Shown: in pieces, positions 24,925-34,057 of the stretch
How positions within the stretch are numbered: the stretch's first letter is position 1
Layout: every line of letters starts with the position of its first letter
DNA from: Cohnella silvisoli
Lineage (GTDB): Bacteria; Bacillota; Bacilli; Paenibacillales; Paenibacillaceae
Direction: 5' to 3'
DNA length: 64,000 bases
Assembly: GCF_021190915.1 (NCBI RefSeq)
Contig: NZ_JAIOAP010000001.1
Location: 434,001 to 498,000 of the forward strand
Translations under genes and position numbers: made by a program
The notes under the pieces: generated by a model
Seen by the model: only the letters and a program-made list of their open reading frames with translations
What the model was told of the DNA's origin: nothing
Databases searched by the model: none

Positions 24925-25683
24925 TTTTTTATATAAAAAAGCTGGCCAGCTTTTTTTCCATTTTCGAAAAAACGATAATCATACATCATTTTTCTTGGAG
25001 TTTCAGAACAATTCAAAACTTTTAATTCTTCTTGACAAACAAAAAAATAACATTTTTTCCTTCAAATGTAAATTACTGATTTATTAAAATATGGAATTGT
25101 TAGTATAAATATGTTAAATTAGGTCTAACGACATGTTCAAAAAGTTCAAATATCGACTACTTTCGACACCATTAAGTGCAATAGAAGTCTTTTTTGTCTC
25201 TCATGAAATTCTATCCCAGCGAATCTATAAAAATCATATTACTCACGATCTTTCCCTAGTAAACTCCAAGCATTATAATCTACAACATCTTGACCAGAAT
25301 TGTATATCGTATACTTAACACGATTTCTAAACACAAAAGTTCTCCTACTTCAAAACATTTTTTTATTCTTCGGAACAGCCAGGAAAAATAATAAATGGAT
25401 GTCACTTTTTTAGAAGTGCCCATCTATCAGGTTGTCTGTAAAATCACAAGATACCGAATACAAAACAGTTTTTATCTTAAACAAAAAGAGCCTGCGAGAT
25501 TTTTACTCACAGGCCTTGGACAAATTGATCATCAAATAACTAATGCGAACCTCTGACAAGGTCTATTTTTACAAATAATTCCATCTCTCACTAATGTTTT
25601 TGCACTGTTTAAGTAAGACATACTTGCCTTTACTTATTTTCTTACAAATCCTTTTATACCCTTCTAACATAAAATTAAATAGC
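24925..25683. other. AT-rich stretch without a supported gene
   Basis: About 760 bases. The small plus-strand frame at 25133 has no ribosome-binding site and no recognisable sequence. A minus-strand hairpin at 25482-25518 (GCCTGTGAG...CTCGCAGGC then TCTTTTT) looks like a terminator for something once lying to its right; a minus-strand frame near 25569-25690 (ends KNISERWNYL) may be a gene remnant cut by the toxin fragment that starts at 25684. Confidence 0.5.
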
Positions 25684-26102
25684 AGAATTTTAGCGTCGCG
25701 AATCAACCTGTGCCGCCTCCTGCTACTGCATCCGAAAAGGATAAAAACAAGAAGAAACGAATAGTTTTGCATCACTATACCACTGCTAATGGATTACAAA
25801 GTATATTAAAGACGCAGAAGATACTTCCTTCACTTAGAGCAGCAAATCCAAATGACGCAAGGTACGGTGATGGACAGTATTTTACTGATATTATTCCAAA
25901 TACAAAAACAGTCACAGAAATTTCCCATGCTTTAGTGGGTAACCCTTTTCAAGGCAATAAATTTACTCACTATATTTCACTTAACTTAACGGGATTACCA
26001 GTTGTTTTAGGAAGAAAGAATGTTTTTGTACTACTTAATACTGCACCTTTAAACATTAGTGGTCGAATACTGAATTATGGACAGGTCACCAAAACGAAGT
26101 AA
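25684..26102 (+). pseudogene. HYD1-type ADP-ribosyltransferase toxin tip, displaced
   Basis: The frame opens at 25684 after a stop and has no credible start. A Pro-rich linker (NQPVPPPATASEKDKNKKK) leads to a complete small toxin domain: VLHHYTTANGLQSILKTQK, ARYGDGQYFTDI, HYISLNL and NVFVLLN. These are the motifs of the HYD1-type ADP-ribosyltransferase toxins (Tox-ART-HYD1), where the His-Tyr-Thr and the 'GxYFT' region bind NAD. The tip lacks an RHS shell, so it is a displaced cassette; the domain itself looks intact. Its immunity gene follows 15 bases later. Confidence 0.8.
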
Positions 26103-26117
26103 GAAAGGAGCTATAGA

Positions 26118-26402
26118 ATGAAGTATATTCTTGTGGAATGGATTCATAATAATATCGAAGAGCCTATAGTAATTTATTGTGAATTGGATGAACATGGATT
26201 TGAAATTAGGAAAGTTGAAGTTTATAAGAATGGTGAATACGGTGTAGCTTCCAATGAAATTGAATGGAACAATTCATTTCTCTCTTATGAACCATTACCT
26301 AGCATTGAAGAAATTGGTCGGGATTCTCAATTTAGACCAAAAATAATTAATGAAAAAGAATTTCAAACCGTATGGGAGGAGGCAGTAAAAAGTATAAAGT
26401 AG
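26118..26402 (+). CDS. Immunity protein for the HYD1-type toxin (DUF6881-like)
   Basis: A 94-residue acidic protein starting MKYILVEWIHNNIEEPIVIY with AAAGGAG upstream. The pattern 'WxHN..EEPI.IYCELDEHGFEIRKVEVYKNG' and the C-terminal 'PSIEEIGRDSQF ... FQTVWEEA' match what I know of DUF6881 proteins, often found behind ART or nuclease toxins. It is complete, lies directly after the toxin and has its own terminator, so it can still protect the cell although the toxin cassette is silent. Confidence 0.75.
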   Translation: MKYILVEWIHNNIEEPIVIYCELDEHGFEIRKVEVYKNGEYGVASNEIEWNNSFLSYEPLPSIEEIGRDSQFRPKIINEKEFQTVWEEAVKSIK

Positions 26403-26411
26403 AAAAATTTA

Positions 26412-26450
26412 ACCACATGCGAGTGTAACAACTCCATGTGGTTTCTTTTT
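26412..26450 (+). terminator. Terminator after immunity gene 3
   Basis: ACCACATG...GAGTG pairs with ...ACTCCATGTGGT and a T-rich tail follows. The left arm is the same as in the terminator at 21205, so it belongs to a repeated cassette end. Confidence 0.85.
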
Positions 26451-26479
26451 ATGTGTTTATATTTGTTCAACACCAGGAA

Positions 26480-27145
26480 GATCAAGCATCTTCCCGCTGC
26501 TATCGATAACATCGTCAATGGCGAAGTAAACCTGCCTCCAGGCGAGAAAACGAAGCTTTTTGAACGGATTCGCGAAGTCGGCAAAGGATATACGGTTATC
26601 GGGACGAAGTATACGTATAACTCCCGTAATCAACTCGTTCACCGCGAGAATCTCATTCGTTACGAGGAATACGACTACAAGTATAAGGCTGACGGCAGCC
26701 TGCTTACCGATGGGCGCAGCAAGTACGAGTGGAACGCTCGCGGACAATTGACGAAAGTAACGTTCCCGGATGGCTTCGGCGAGAAGTACACTTACGACAT
26801 GCTCGGTCGCCGTATCACAAAGACGCAGTTTAATCACCGCGGAAGCGAGCAGCAAACGACTACATATCACTACAAAGGCGATACGTGGGTACTCACGGAA
26901 GAGATCTTAAGCGGAGACGAAGACGATAGCGACGATGGAGTGTCCACCAAAGTGTACACGTACGACGCCAACGAGCGCCCGCTGTCCATCACTACGACCC
27001 TCGCTCGGCTCGGTTTATTAGTGAGGATAGCTTCGAAGGGCAGATTGATAATCCTTTGACATTGAACCTCTATACGTATGTTCAGAATAACCCGGTATTC
27101 TGTTTTTTGCGAGGTGAATTAAAAAACATGGGAATCAGCAACAAA
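26480..27145 (+). pseudogene. Orphan RHS core B, internally deleted and frameshifted
   Basis: From about 26480 this repeats the main RHS gene from 19020 (INNIVNGEV-type segment, YD repeats, EEILSGDEDD). At about 26990 it jumps from the position equal to main-copy 19533 to that equal to 20020 (TAC GAC CCT CG), so about 490 bases are missing and the frame shifts. In the shifted frame RPARFISEDSFEGQIDNPL and NLYTYVQNNPV of the core are still legible, then the sequence stops with no tip. It is a dead fragment that keeps recombinable homology to the main gene. Confidence 0.88.
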
Positions 27146-27152
27146 TCGGCTT

Positions 27153-27190
27153 GAAAGGCCACCTTTGGAATTTCAACAAAGGTGGCTTTC
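27153..27190 (+). terminator. Terminator at the end of the toxin island
   Basis: GAAAGGCCACCTTTG and CAAAGGTGGCTTTC form a nearly perfect stem around AATTT...; it separates the island from the minus-strand hsd operon. The stem is symmetrical enough to work in both directions. Confidence 0.75.
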
Positions 27191-27306
27191 ATATTTTTAC
27201 TGTTTGAAGAACACGCAAAAAAAATGAATCAAAACGAAATAAATTGTTGTACCGATTAGCATGTGGGGGATTAATAGCTAATGCAATTACTCCTATGACT
27301 AATCAC

Positions 27307-30300
27307 TTATCCAATCAATCCTGAGAATTTTTCGAAAAATGCTAACAGTCTTTCAATAACGCTTTGTTTCTTCTCATCGCGGTTTTCTCCGCGAGAGAAA
27401 CGAGAAACCGGTGGCAGTATTTTATCAATATCAGTACCCGTGGTCTTTAATGCGCCATTGTGGAAAGAATTTTCAATAAATCGTCGAGTTTCCTCAGGTT
27501 TAAGTTTTGTCTCTTCAATGAGTGCCGATAATTCGAATTCCTTTTGAGTGAGGATAAAAGTTTCCCAATCCTTCTCTACATTACTATCAGTGTTGACTCG
27601 AGCAATAAAGCCCTCGATGAGTTCCTTTTTGCTCCGAAGTTCAATGCTGGAATCAACTGCTTTTTGAATATTTACAAGAATGTTCTTGTCAGTGCAATTA
27701 GAATCGTGATACTTGGCCACGAGCATAAGAATATAGTCGATATTAACTTCAATCTGCTTTATAAGTTCAATTTCAAACACAATGTCGTCATTAATGTTCT
27801 CTTTTTCAGCATCTGCCTTCTTGCGGAATGTCTGATAGAAATCAATGTACATACTCTGGTAATCCTGGAAATCACGCTCGGAGAGGATTTCGTTTCCAGA
27901 AAAGTCATCAAAAGCGGTGAGTATGTTTTTGAGTCGCAAAATTGCACCAAAAAGACGGATGAAATCCTTCAGCGCACCTTCGCCAATGATGGCGGTACCC
28001 AATGGGAAGGAAGATGTCAGCAGTTGCATGAGTTCTACATATCCTAGTTGGCGGTTTCCATTTTCCTCGTAGCCGTTGTAGTAATCGGCGTAGGTTTTCA
28101 GTAGAACAATGCCCCCAGCCTCTTTATCTCCGAAAAGAGCAATTGCATCATCTGTGGCCTGCTTCAAATCACGGAAGCAGACAATATTTCCGAAGGTCTT
28201 CACACTATTCAAAATACGGTTGGTGCGACTAAACGCCTGAATCAATCCGTGCTGACGCAGATTCTTGTCTACCCATAAGGTGTTTAAGGTAGTTGCATCG
28301 AAACCTGTAAGGAACATATTGACTACAATGAGCAAATCAACCTCACGATTTTTCACCCGTAAGGAAAGGTCTTTATAATAATTCTGGAATTTGTCTGCTG
28401 ATGTGTCATAATTAACGTTAAAAGCAACATTATAATCAGCGATTGTTGACTCAAGAAAATCACGGCTGGTTTTATCCAGTCTGTCATTATCGAAGTCCTC
28501 ATCGGGATCATCTTCGTTAGGCGTGTAGCTAAAAATAGTGGCAATGATCAGTCGTTTCCCTGTTTTCTCCATTTGCTTTTTAAATTCATTATAGTACTTC
28601 ATGGCCATCGGGATTGATGCAACAGCAAAGATAGAATTGAACCCATTTACCTGTGTGCTAATTTTCTTTTCTTGCACGGTGTTGTTTTTGGACGCCGCCA
28701 TTTCCTCGACGTTATTAATAACTCGATATTCGAAGAAAGAACGGTGTTCATTACGCTTTGTCTTCTGATTGAAGTGTTCAAGGATGTATTTTACAATCTC
28801 GCTTACACGCTCAGGGGCAGATAATGCCCTCTCGGCATCAATAGCACGAACCTGTGTATCTTTTACATCGGGAGCCATTTTTACAGTATTTGTATAATCT
28901 ATGCGGAACGGCAAAACGTTGCCATCGTTAATCGCATCAACAATTGTGTATGTATGGAGTTTAGTACCAAAAATCTGTGGCGTTGTTTTAAGTAAGGGAT
29001 CGCCACCAGAACTTGCATTAACCGAAAAAATAGGTGTCCCTGTAAATCCAAACAAATGATAGTTTCGGAACGCTTTCGTAATGCGACGATGCATATCCCC
29101 AAATTGTGAACGATGACATTCGTCAAAGATAATCACAATGTGCTTCTTGTAAATGTTGTGTTTACTGTTATTTCCAATAAATTTATCAATTTTTTGAATG
29201 GTTGTTATGATAATTTTCACTGTTTCGCTTTCCAACTGCTTTTGTAATACTTTTGTTGAAGTATTGCTGTTTGCCGCGCCTTTTTCAAAGCGATCGTACT
29301 CTTTCATGGTTTGATAGTCGAGGTCTTTGCGGTCAACTACGAACAAGACCTTATCAATGTAGGGCAGACTGCTTGCAAGCTGTGCCGTTTTGAAACTGGT
29401 CAATGTCTTGCCACTTCCGGTGGTGTGCCAGATATAACCACCGCCATCTATCGTGCCGTATTGTTTATAGTTTGTCGCAATTTCAATGCGCGATAGAATT
29501 CGCTCGGTTGCCGCAATTTGGTATGGTCGCATGACAAGCAGAAGTTCTTCCGAAGTGAACACGCAATAGCGGGTAAGGATGTTCAATACGGTATGCTTAG
29601 TGAAAAAAGTTTGGGTAAAGTCTGCAAGATCGCCTATTACCTTATTCGTTGCATCTGCCCAATAACTTGTAAACTCAAAGCTATTGCTGGTTTTTTTAAG
29701 ATTTTCCCGCCCATTCCTATCTGCATCCTTGATATGCTGGCTGCGGGTAGTGTTGCTATAGTACTTGGTATGTGTTCCATTGGAAATAATGAAAATTTGA
29801 ATGTACTCATACAAGCCAGACGCTGCCCAAAAGCTGTCTCGCTGATAACGCTTGATTTGATTGAACGCCTCTCGAATGGCAACGCCTCTCCGCTTCAATT
29901 CGATGTGTACCAGCGGCAAGCCGTTGACCAATATAGTCACATCATAGCGGGTTTCACGCAATCCGCCCGGTTCTTCATATTGGTTTAGCACTTGCAGACG
30001 GTTGTTGTGGATGTTCTTCTTGTCCACCAAATAGATATTTTTAGTACTGCCGTCGTCACGTTTTAGAATTTGGACATGATCGTCCTGAATTCGACGTGTT
30101 TTCTCTACAATACCGTCATTCGCCGCAGCGATGCACTTGCGGAAGAACCACTCCCATTCTGTATCTGTGAATGAATAGTCATTCAACACCTCCAAATGAC
30201 GACGAAGGTTGGTAATCAATTCTGTGTCATTGGCGACATTGATGTACTCGTAACCTTGTTCTTGCAGTCGCTTGATAAACTCCTGTTCCAACTGGGCTTC

Positions 30301-30393
30301 GGACTGGTATTCCTTAGTTACTCGGTATTCGGAAGAGTATTCTGCAACAACGGTGGATTTGTTATCTGCGGCTATGATGTTGTATTCACTCAT
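27307..30393 (-). CDS. hsdR: Type I restriction enzyme, R (translocase/nuclease) subunit
   Basis: A 1,028-residue HsdR. The N-terminal nuclease domain shows VTILVNGLPLVHIELKRRG (the E-x-K of the PD-(D/E)xK fold). The SF2 helicase motor follows: Walker A HTTGSGKT near residue 330, DECHRSQFG as the DEAD-type motif, FTGTPIF as motif III and FSRTNR as motif VI. A C-terminal helical domain contacts the methylase. Together with HsdM and HsdS it cuts unmodified DNA after translocation. Last gene of the hsdM-orf-hsdS-hsdR operon; its ATG overlaps the hsdS stop by 4 bases. No frameshift is seen. Confidence 0.96.
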   Translation of the reverse strand: MSEYNIIAADNKSTVVAEYSSEYRVTKEYQSEAQLEQEFIKRLQEQGYEYINVANDTELITNLRRHLEVLNDYSFTDTEWEWFFRKCIAAANDGIVEKTRRIQDDHVQILKRDDGSTKNIYLVDKKNIHNNRLQVLNQYEEPGGLRETRYDVTILVNGLPLVHIELKRRGVAIREAFNQIKRYQRDSFWAASGLYEYIQIFIISNGTHTKYYSNTTRSQHIKDADRNGRENLKKTSNSFEFTSYWADATNKVIGDLADFTQTFFTKHTVLNILTRYCVFTSEELLLVMRPYQIAATERILSRIEIATNYKQYGTIDGGGYIWHTTGSGKTLTSFKTAQLASSLPYIDKVLFVVDRKDLDYQTMKEYDRFEKGAANSNTSTKVLQKQLESETVKIIITTIQKIDKFIGNNSKHNIYKKHIVIIFDECHRSQFGDMHRRITKAFRNYHLFGFTGTPIFSVNASSGGDPLLKTTPQIFGTKLHTYTIVDAINDGNVLPFRIDYTNTVKMAPDVKDTQVRAIDAERALSAPERVSEIVKYILEHFNQKTKRNEHRSFFEYRVINNVEEMAASKNNTVQEKKISTQVNGFNSIFAVASIPMAMKYYNEFKKQMEKTGKRLIIATIFSYTPNEDDPDEDFDNDRLDKTSRDFLESTIADYNVAFNVNYDTSADKFQNYYKDLSLRVKNREVDLLIVVNMFLTGFDATTLNTLWVDKNLRQHGLIQAFSRTNRILNSVKTFGNIVCFRDLKQATDDAIALFGDKEAGGIVLLKTYADYYNGYEENGNRQLGYVELMQLLTSSFPLGTAIIGEGALKDFIRLFGAILRLKNILTAFDDFSGNEILSERDFQDYQSMYIDFYQTFRKKADAEKENINDDIVFEIELIKQIEVNIDYILMLVAKYHDSNCTDKNILVNIQKAVDSSIELRSKKELIEGFIARVNTDSNVEKDWETFILTQKEFELSALIEETKLKPEETRRFIENSFHNGALKTTGTDIDKILPPVSRFSRGENRDEKKQSVIERLLAFFEKFSGLIG

Positions 30394-31529
30394 GCACCCA
30401 CCTCCTTGAATGTAAGCAACTTGTCACGGTAGTATTCGTATTGTTTGCGCCGCGCCTCAATTTCGGCAGGCAGACCGCTTGAAATGTCGGTGGTCAACGT
30501 GTCGAATTTGTCGAGGATTGCAACAATGCGGGCTTGTTCTTCAAGCGGGGGAAGGGGAACCTTTATCTCCATTATCTCATTCCCGCGAACATGCGGTACT
30601 CCTCCGCCACGTTTCATCTCATGCAGAGAGCCTTGCATATTTTTGAGGTAGTAATAGAGATACCTTATTAATAATCTGTCTTTTGTTTCGAGAATGAAAC
30701 CATCAGTCACAAAAATTGGTTGATTCCAAAATGAAACAAAACCTGCATAAGCACCACTTCTTGAAATAACGATTGCTTCACCGTCATGATTTGATGTATC
30801 ACAATAATATGCTGGCTCCTGCCCTCCAAGAATAACAGGAATATTTCCCGGCACAGTGTTCTCTTTTGTAATATAAGTTCCTCGCTTCATAATACCTACT
30901 TCGTTTAATTTCGACCATTCTATATCGTAGCCGAAGGTCAGCAGTTGGTTGCGATAGTATTCATATTGTTTTTTTCTCGCTGTAAGCTCCGCTGTAAGCT
31001 CTGCTGTAAGCAACGTAAAATTGTCAAGTATCTTGACAATTTTACGTTGTAAGGGGAGCGGCGGAAGGGGAAAGAAAAATTGCATTATAGCATCTTTGTT
31101 ACCGCGAGGCATTTTCGCGCCTCTGCTGTTTTGAATGTTGTATACAAAGAACTGTTCAGAGGACAACACATAATAAAGGTATTCCGAGGATACAGAATTC
31201 AGGTTCTCCTCGTTTATCCTAATCACTAAAACGTCACCGTTCGTGCCGCCTTCACAGTCTGCTCGCCAAATTTTTCTCAGATAGGGGCGGATATTTCCGA
31301 TTAGAACATCACCAATAGCGAATTGAGTAAGCCGACCTTCTTCCGGAACATAACTTGAAAGCGTTTTGCCGCGCTTGTCGGGCAAAAGATTATCTACACC
31401 GACATAGGATGTCTCATCTACCGCATCGGCATCAATACGGCTTTTTGAATAATGGCACACTTCTCCTAACGCCTTGTATTCCACCCCATCCGGGCAAAGC
31501 TCTGTTATTAAGTAATTAAGTTTACTCAT
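30390..31529 (-). CDS. hsdS: Type I restriction enzyme, S (specificity) subunit
   Basis: About 379 residues from ATG 31529, whose start overlaps the previous stop as ATGAGTAA; earlier in-frame ATGs exist at 31535 and 31547. Two target-recognition domains lie at roughly 10-150 and 205-345, each ending in a conserved helix: ARKKQYEYYRNQLLTF (centre) and ARRKQYEYYRDKLLTF (C-terminus). These form the coiled-coil spacer that sets the distance between the two half-sites. The central spacer starts with tandem TAEL repeats, as in EcoR124I. The recognised sequence cannot be predicted by eye. Confidence 0.94.
   Translation of the reverse strand: MSKLNYLITELCPDGVEYKALGEVCHYSKSRIDADAVDETSYVGVDNLLPDKRGKTLSSYVPEEGRLTQFAIGDVLIGNIRPYLRKIWRADCEGGTNGDVLVIRINEENLNSVSSEYLYYVLSSEQFFVYNIQNSRGAKMPRGNKDAIMQFFFPLPPLPLQRKIVKILDNFTLLTAELTAELTARKKQYEYYRNQLLTFGYDIEWSKLNEVGIMKRGTYITKENTVPGNIPVILGGQEPAYYCDTSNHDGEAIVISRSGAYAGFVSFWNQPIFVTDGFILETKDRLLIRYLYYYLKNMQGSLHEMKRGGGVPHVRGNEIMEIKVPLPPLEEQARIVAILDKFDTLTTDISSGLPAEIEARRKQYEYYRDKLLTFKEVGA
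30979..31011 (-). repeat. TAEL-type tandem repeat in the hsdS spacer
   Basis: On the minus strand the 12-base unit CTTACAGC(A/G)GAG occurs twice plus a partial third, coding LTAELTAELTA just before the central conserved helix. In EcoR124I a change from two to three TAEL copies alters the target spacing by one base. Confidence 0.88.
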
Positions 31530-32313
31530 CGCCATACCCCCCTTCATTCCAACCTAATGAACCGATCGCAGCCATTAGCTCATTATTATTTTTCACGTTG
31601 TCAAGAATTCCGATAATAAGCCTATGTAATGATTCATATTTTAATAAAGCTAATTCCTCGTTATACTCACCATGCACTATGTTGCTAAGTTCACGGAATA
31701 ATCTATATCCATTTGCAGAAAACTCTCGGGGAATGATCGAACATCTTTCATCTACTTTTTTTAATAGATCAGAGAAATTCTTCGGGTTCCCACCTTCATA
31801 TTTGACATAAACTATTCCGGTAGCATCTGCTGTTTGCACAGTGATCTTCTCGAATACTTTCCGTAAATACACAATAGCGCCAGCGCCAAGTCGTTCACGA
31901 TGGGCGCACTGTGCTTTCTCTAGAAGCTCAGAAACATCGCCGTATCGTTCATTATCTGACAAAACATCTGATGACAGCTTTTCACTGCGCCTTAATATGC
32001 GGATTTTTGGAGCGCGCTCACATATATCACTTTCACAGTCTACCAAAAACCACACTTGTACCGATGTGCCACAATGGCAATTAAGTACACAATCTATACT
32101 GATAAGATGCTTGTTAACTCCTATACAATAAATTTCTTCGCTTGAGCAAAATGTACGAACATCCGTACAGTGCTTGCAAAAATAGTTGAGCGCAATTTTT
32201 CCTTCTTGCACTTTTCGCTGTTTACCCGCCGCAAGAACTTTTCCACCAAGGAATCCCTCAACCTGATCAAATTTAAGTGTAGGCGGTTTAGATAACACAT
32301 CAGACAAACGCAC
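31522..32313 (-). CDS. DUF4145-like protein within the hsd operon
   Basis: A 263-residue protein starting with GTG three bases after hsdM. The N-terminal half has Cys pairs (CKHC; CHCG) that may form a zinc ribbon. The C-terminal half is helical with 'ERLGAGAIVYLRKVFEKI' and 'LSNIVHGEYNEE', close to the DUF4145 pattern often found inside or beside type I R-M operons. A regulatory or anti-suicide role is possible but not shown by the sequence. It is translationally linked to both hsdM and hsdS. Confidence 0.75.
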   Translation of the reverse strand: MRLSDVLSKPPTLKFDQVEGFLGGKVLAAGKQRKVQEGKIALNYFCKHCTDVRTFCSSEEIYCIGVNKHLISIDCVLNCHCGTSVQVWFLVDCESDICERAPKIRILRRSEKLSSDVLSDNERYGDVSELLEKAQCAHRERLGAGAIVYLRKVFEKITVQTADATGIVYVKYEGGNPKNFSDLLKKVDERCSIIPREFSANGYRLFRELSNIVHGEYNEELALLKYESLHRLIIGILDNVKNNNELMAAIGSLGWNEGGYGDE

Positions 32314-32315
32314 CG

Positions 32316-33890
32316 TTATGCCCCCTCGATTTCTGCAATAATTGCATCAATCTCCCGGCGTAGCACATCTTCCCGCGCTACAATGCGTTTGATTTCGGCA
32401 TTGAGTTCAACAATGTTGACGATTTCCCGTTTATCCTCCTGTTCCACGTATGTAGATACGGAAAGGTTGTAGTCTTTCTCTGCAATCATGGCATTAGGCA
32501 CAAGCTTGCTAAAGTATTGAACCGTGTCATGGACGGTATAGATATCAACAATCTTTTGAATGTTGCTTGGCGTTAATTTGTTATTATTTGTTATTTTGGT
32601 ATACTCTTTCGAGGCATCGATAAAAAGTGTCGAGTTCTCGGATTTAGACTTCTTCAACACCATAATACAAGTGGCAATACTTGTACCGAAGAATAAATTG
32701 TCCGGCAGTTGAATAATACAATCGATAAAGTTGTTTTCAATTAAATACTGTCGTATCTTTTTCTCCGCTCCGCCACGATAAAGCATTCCGGGGAAGCAAA
32801 CAATAGCCGCTGTGCCATTTGCAGCAAGCCAAGAAAGACAATGCATAATAAATGCAAGGTCAGCCTTAGATTTTGGCGCAAGCACTCCCGCAGGTGCGAA
32901 GCGCGGATCATTGATGAGTAAAGGATTATCATCTCCTGCCCATTTGATTGAATATGGCGGATTAGATACGATTACTTCAAACGGTTCATCATCAAAGTGA
33001 GGCTGGTGTGGATCAATCAAGGTATCGCCGTGTCCGATATGAAATTTATCATAATCTATGTCGTGCAAAAACATATTGATTCGGCATAGATTATAAGTTG
33101 TGATATTAATTTCTTGCCCAAAAAAACCTTGGGTAACTCCTGTATTGCCAAGAATTTGGGTAGCTTTGAGCAGAAGAGAGCCAGATCCGCAAGCAGGGTC
33201 ATACACCTTGTTTACGGACGTCTTACCCCCTAGGGCTAAGAGTGTCAGTAGCTCCGAAACTTCTTGTGGCGTGAAATACTCTCCTCCGCTTTTTCCTGCA
33301 TTGGAAGCATACATACCCATTAAAAACTCATAGGCCTCACCAAAGGCGTCTATGGTGTTTCCTTGATAATTATTTCCAAGTTTCATGTCGGTAATGCCGT
33401 TCATTAATTTAACAAGTCTATCATTGCGCCCGGCAACTGTCCCCCCCAATCTGTTGCTGTTTACATCAATATCATCGAACAAGCCTTTAAAGTTCTTCTC
33501 ACTGGCTGTACCTTGCGCAGTAGCTTCTATATTTTTGAAAACACCTTCCAATGTTTCGTTAAGGTTTTCGTCCTTAGCCGCACGTTTACGGACATTCTCG
33601 AAAAGCTCGTTGGGCAGAATAAAGAAGCCCTTGGTTTTTATCATATCCTCCCGGGCTTGCTCAGCTTCTTCATCAGAGAGCCGTGCATAATCAAATTCAG
33701 TGTTTCCGGCTTCAAACTCGCCTTGATTGATGTAATTTGTTAAATTCTCTGATATGTAGCGATAAAATAGAATACCCAAAACATACTGTTTAAAATCCCA
33801 TCCATCAACACTTCCACGCAGGTCGTTTGCGATATTCCATATGGTTCGATGTAATTCAGCTCTCTCTTGTTCTTTTCTATTGTCAGACAT
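32316..33890 (-). CDS. hsdM: Type I restriction enzyme, M (methylase) subunit
   Basis: A 524-residue N6-adenine methyltransferase. The N-terminal HsdM_N helical domain (LHRTIWNIANDLRGSVDGWDFK) is followed by the methylase core: SAM-binding YDPACGSGSLLL near residue 230 and catalytic NPPYS (IVSNPPYSIKW) near residue 310. The C-terminal coiled coil (VELNAEIKRIVAREDVLRREID) contacts HsdS. First gene of the operon, ATG 33890 with TTGGAGG upstream. Two HsdM plus one HsdS make the modification enzyme; adding HsdR allows cutting. Confidence 0.96.
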   Translation of the reverse strand: MSDNRKEQERAELHRTIWNIANDLRGSVDGWDFKQYVLGILFYRYISENLTNYINQGEFEAGNTEFDYARLSDEEAEQAREDMIKTKGFFILPNELFENVRKRAAKDENLNETLEGVFKNIEATAQGTASEKNFKGLFDDIDVNSNRLGGTVAGRNDRLVKLMNGITDMKLGNNYQGNTIDAFGEAYEFLMGMYASNAGKSGGEYFTPQEVSELLTLLALGGKTSVNKVYDPACGSGSLLLKATQILGNTGVTQGFFGQEINITTYNLCRINMFLHDIDYDKFHIGHGDTLIDPHQPHFDDEPFEVIVSNPPYSIKWAGDDNPLLINDPRFAPAGVLAPKSKADLAFIMHCLSWLAANGTAAIVCFPGMLYRGGAEKKIRQYLIENNFIDCIIQLPDNLFFGTSIATCIMVLKKSKSENSTLFIDASKEYTKITNNNKLTPSNIQKIVDIYTVHDTVQYFSKLVPNAMIAEKDYNLSVSTYVEQEDKREIVNIVELNAEIKRIVAREDVLRREIDAIIAEIEGA

Positions 33891-33914
33891 GCTTCAAGAC
33901 CTCCAAGTTATTGA

Positions 33915-34025
33915 TTTCCATTTCGGCACTGTCACACTTGTACCCTCAGGTCAATTCATCTTAAACAGATGATTCCGGCAGGCCGTTTCAGATGCAATTC
34001 GCTTTTGAAGTTCGATCAGATTCAT
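33915..34025 (-). pseudogene. IS1595-family transposase, N-terminal scar
   Basis: On the minus strand an ATG at 34025 opens MNLIELQKRIASETACRNHLFKM, the usual beginning of IS1595 transposases, followed by a stop codon where the family has Trp (MN*PEG), then the zinc-finger region is lost at the hsdM upstream sequence. Only the first 25-35 codons remain. Confidence 0.75.
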
Positions 34026-34057
34026 CGATTCTTACTTTTCCGTCTCAGACCACAATT

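Noticed and set aside
25133..25318. 61-codon plus-strand frame
   Set aside because: AT-rich chance frame, no ribosome-binding site, unrecognised product.
25569..25775. 68-codon minus-strand frame overlapping the HYD1-type toxin
   Set aside because: Its first third is antisense to the toxin linker. The rest might be a gene scrap but is too short to support.
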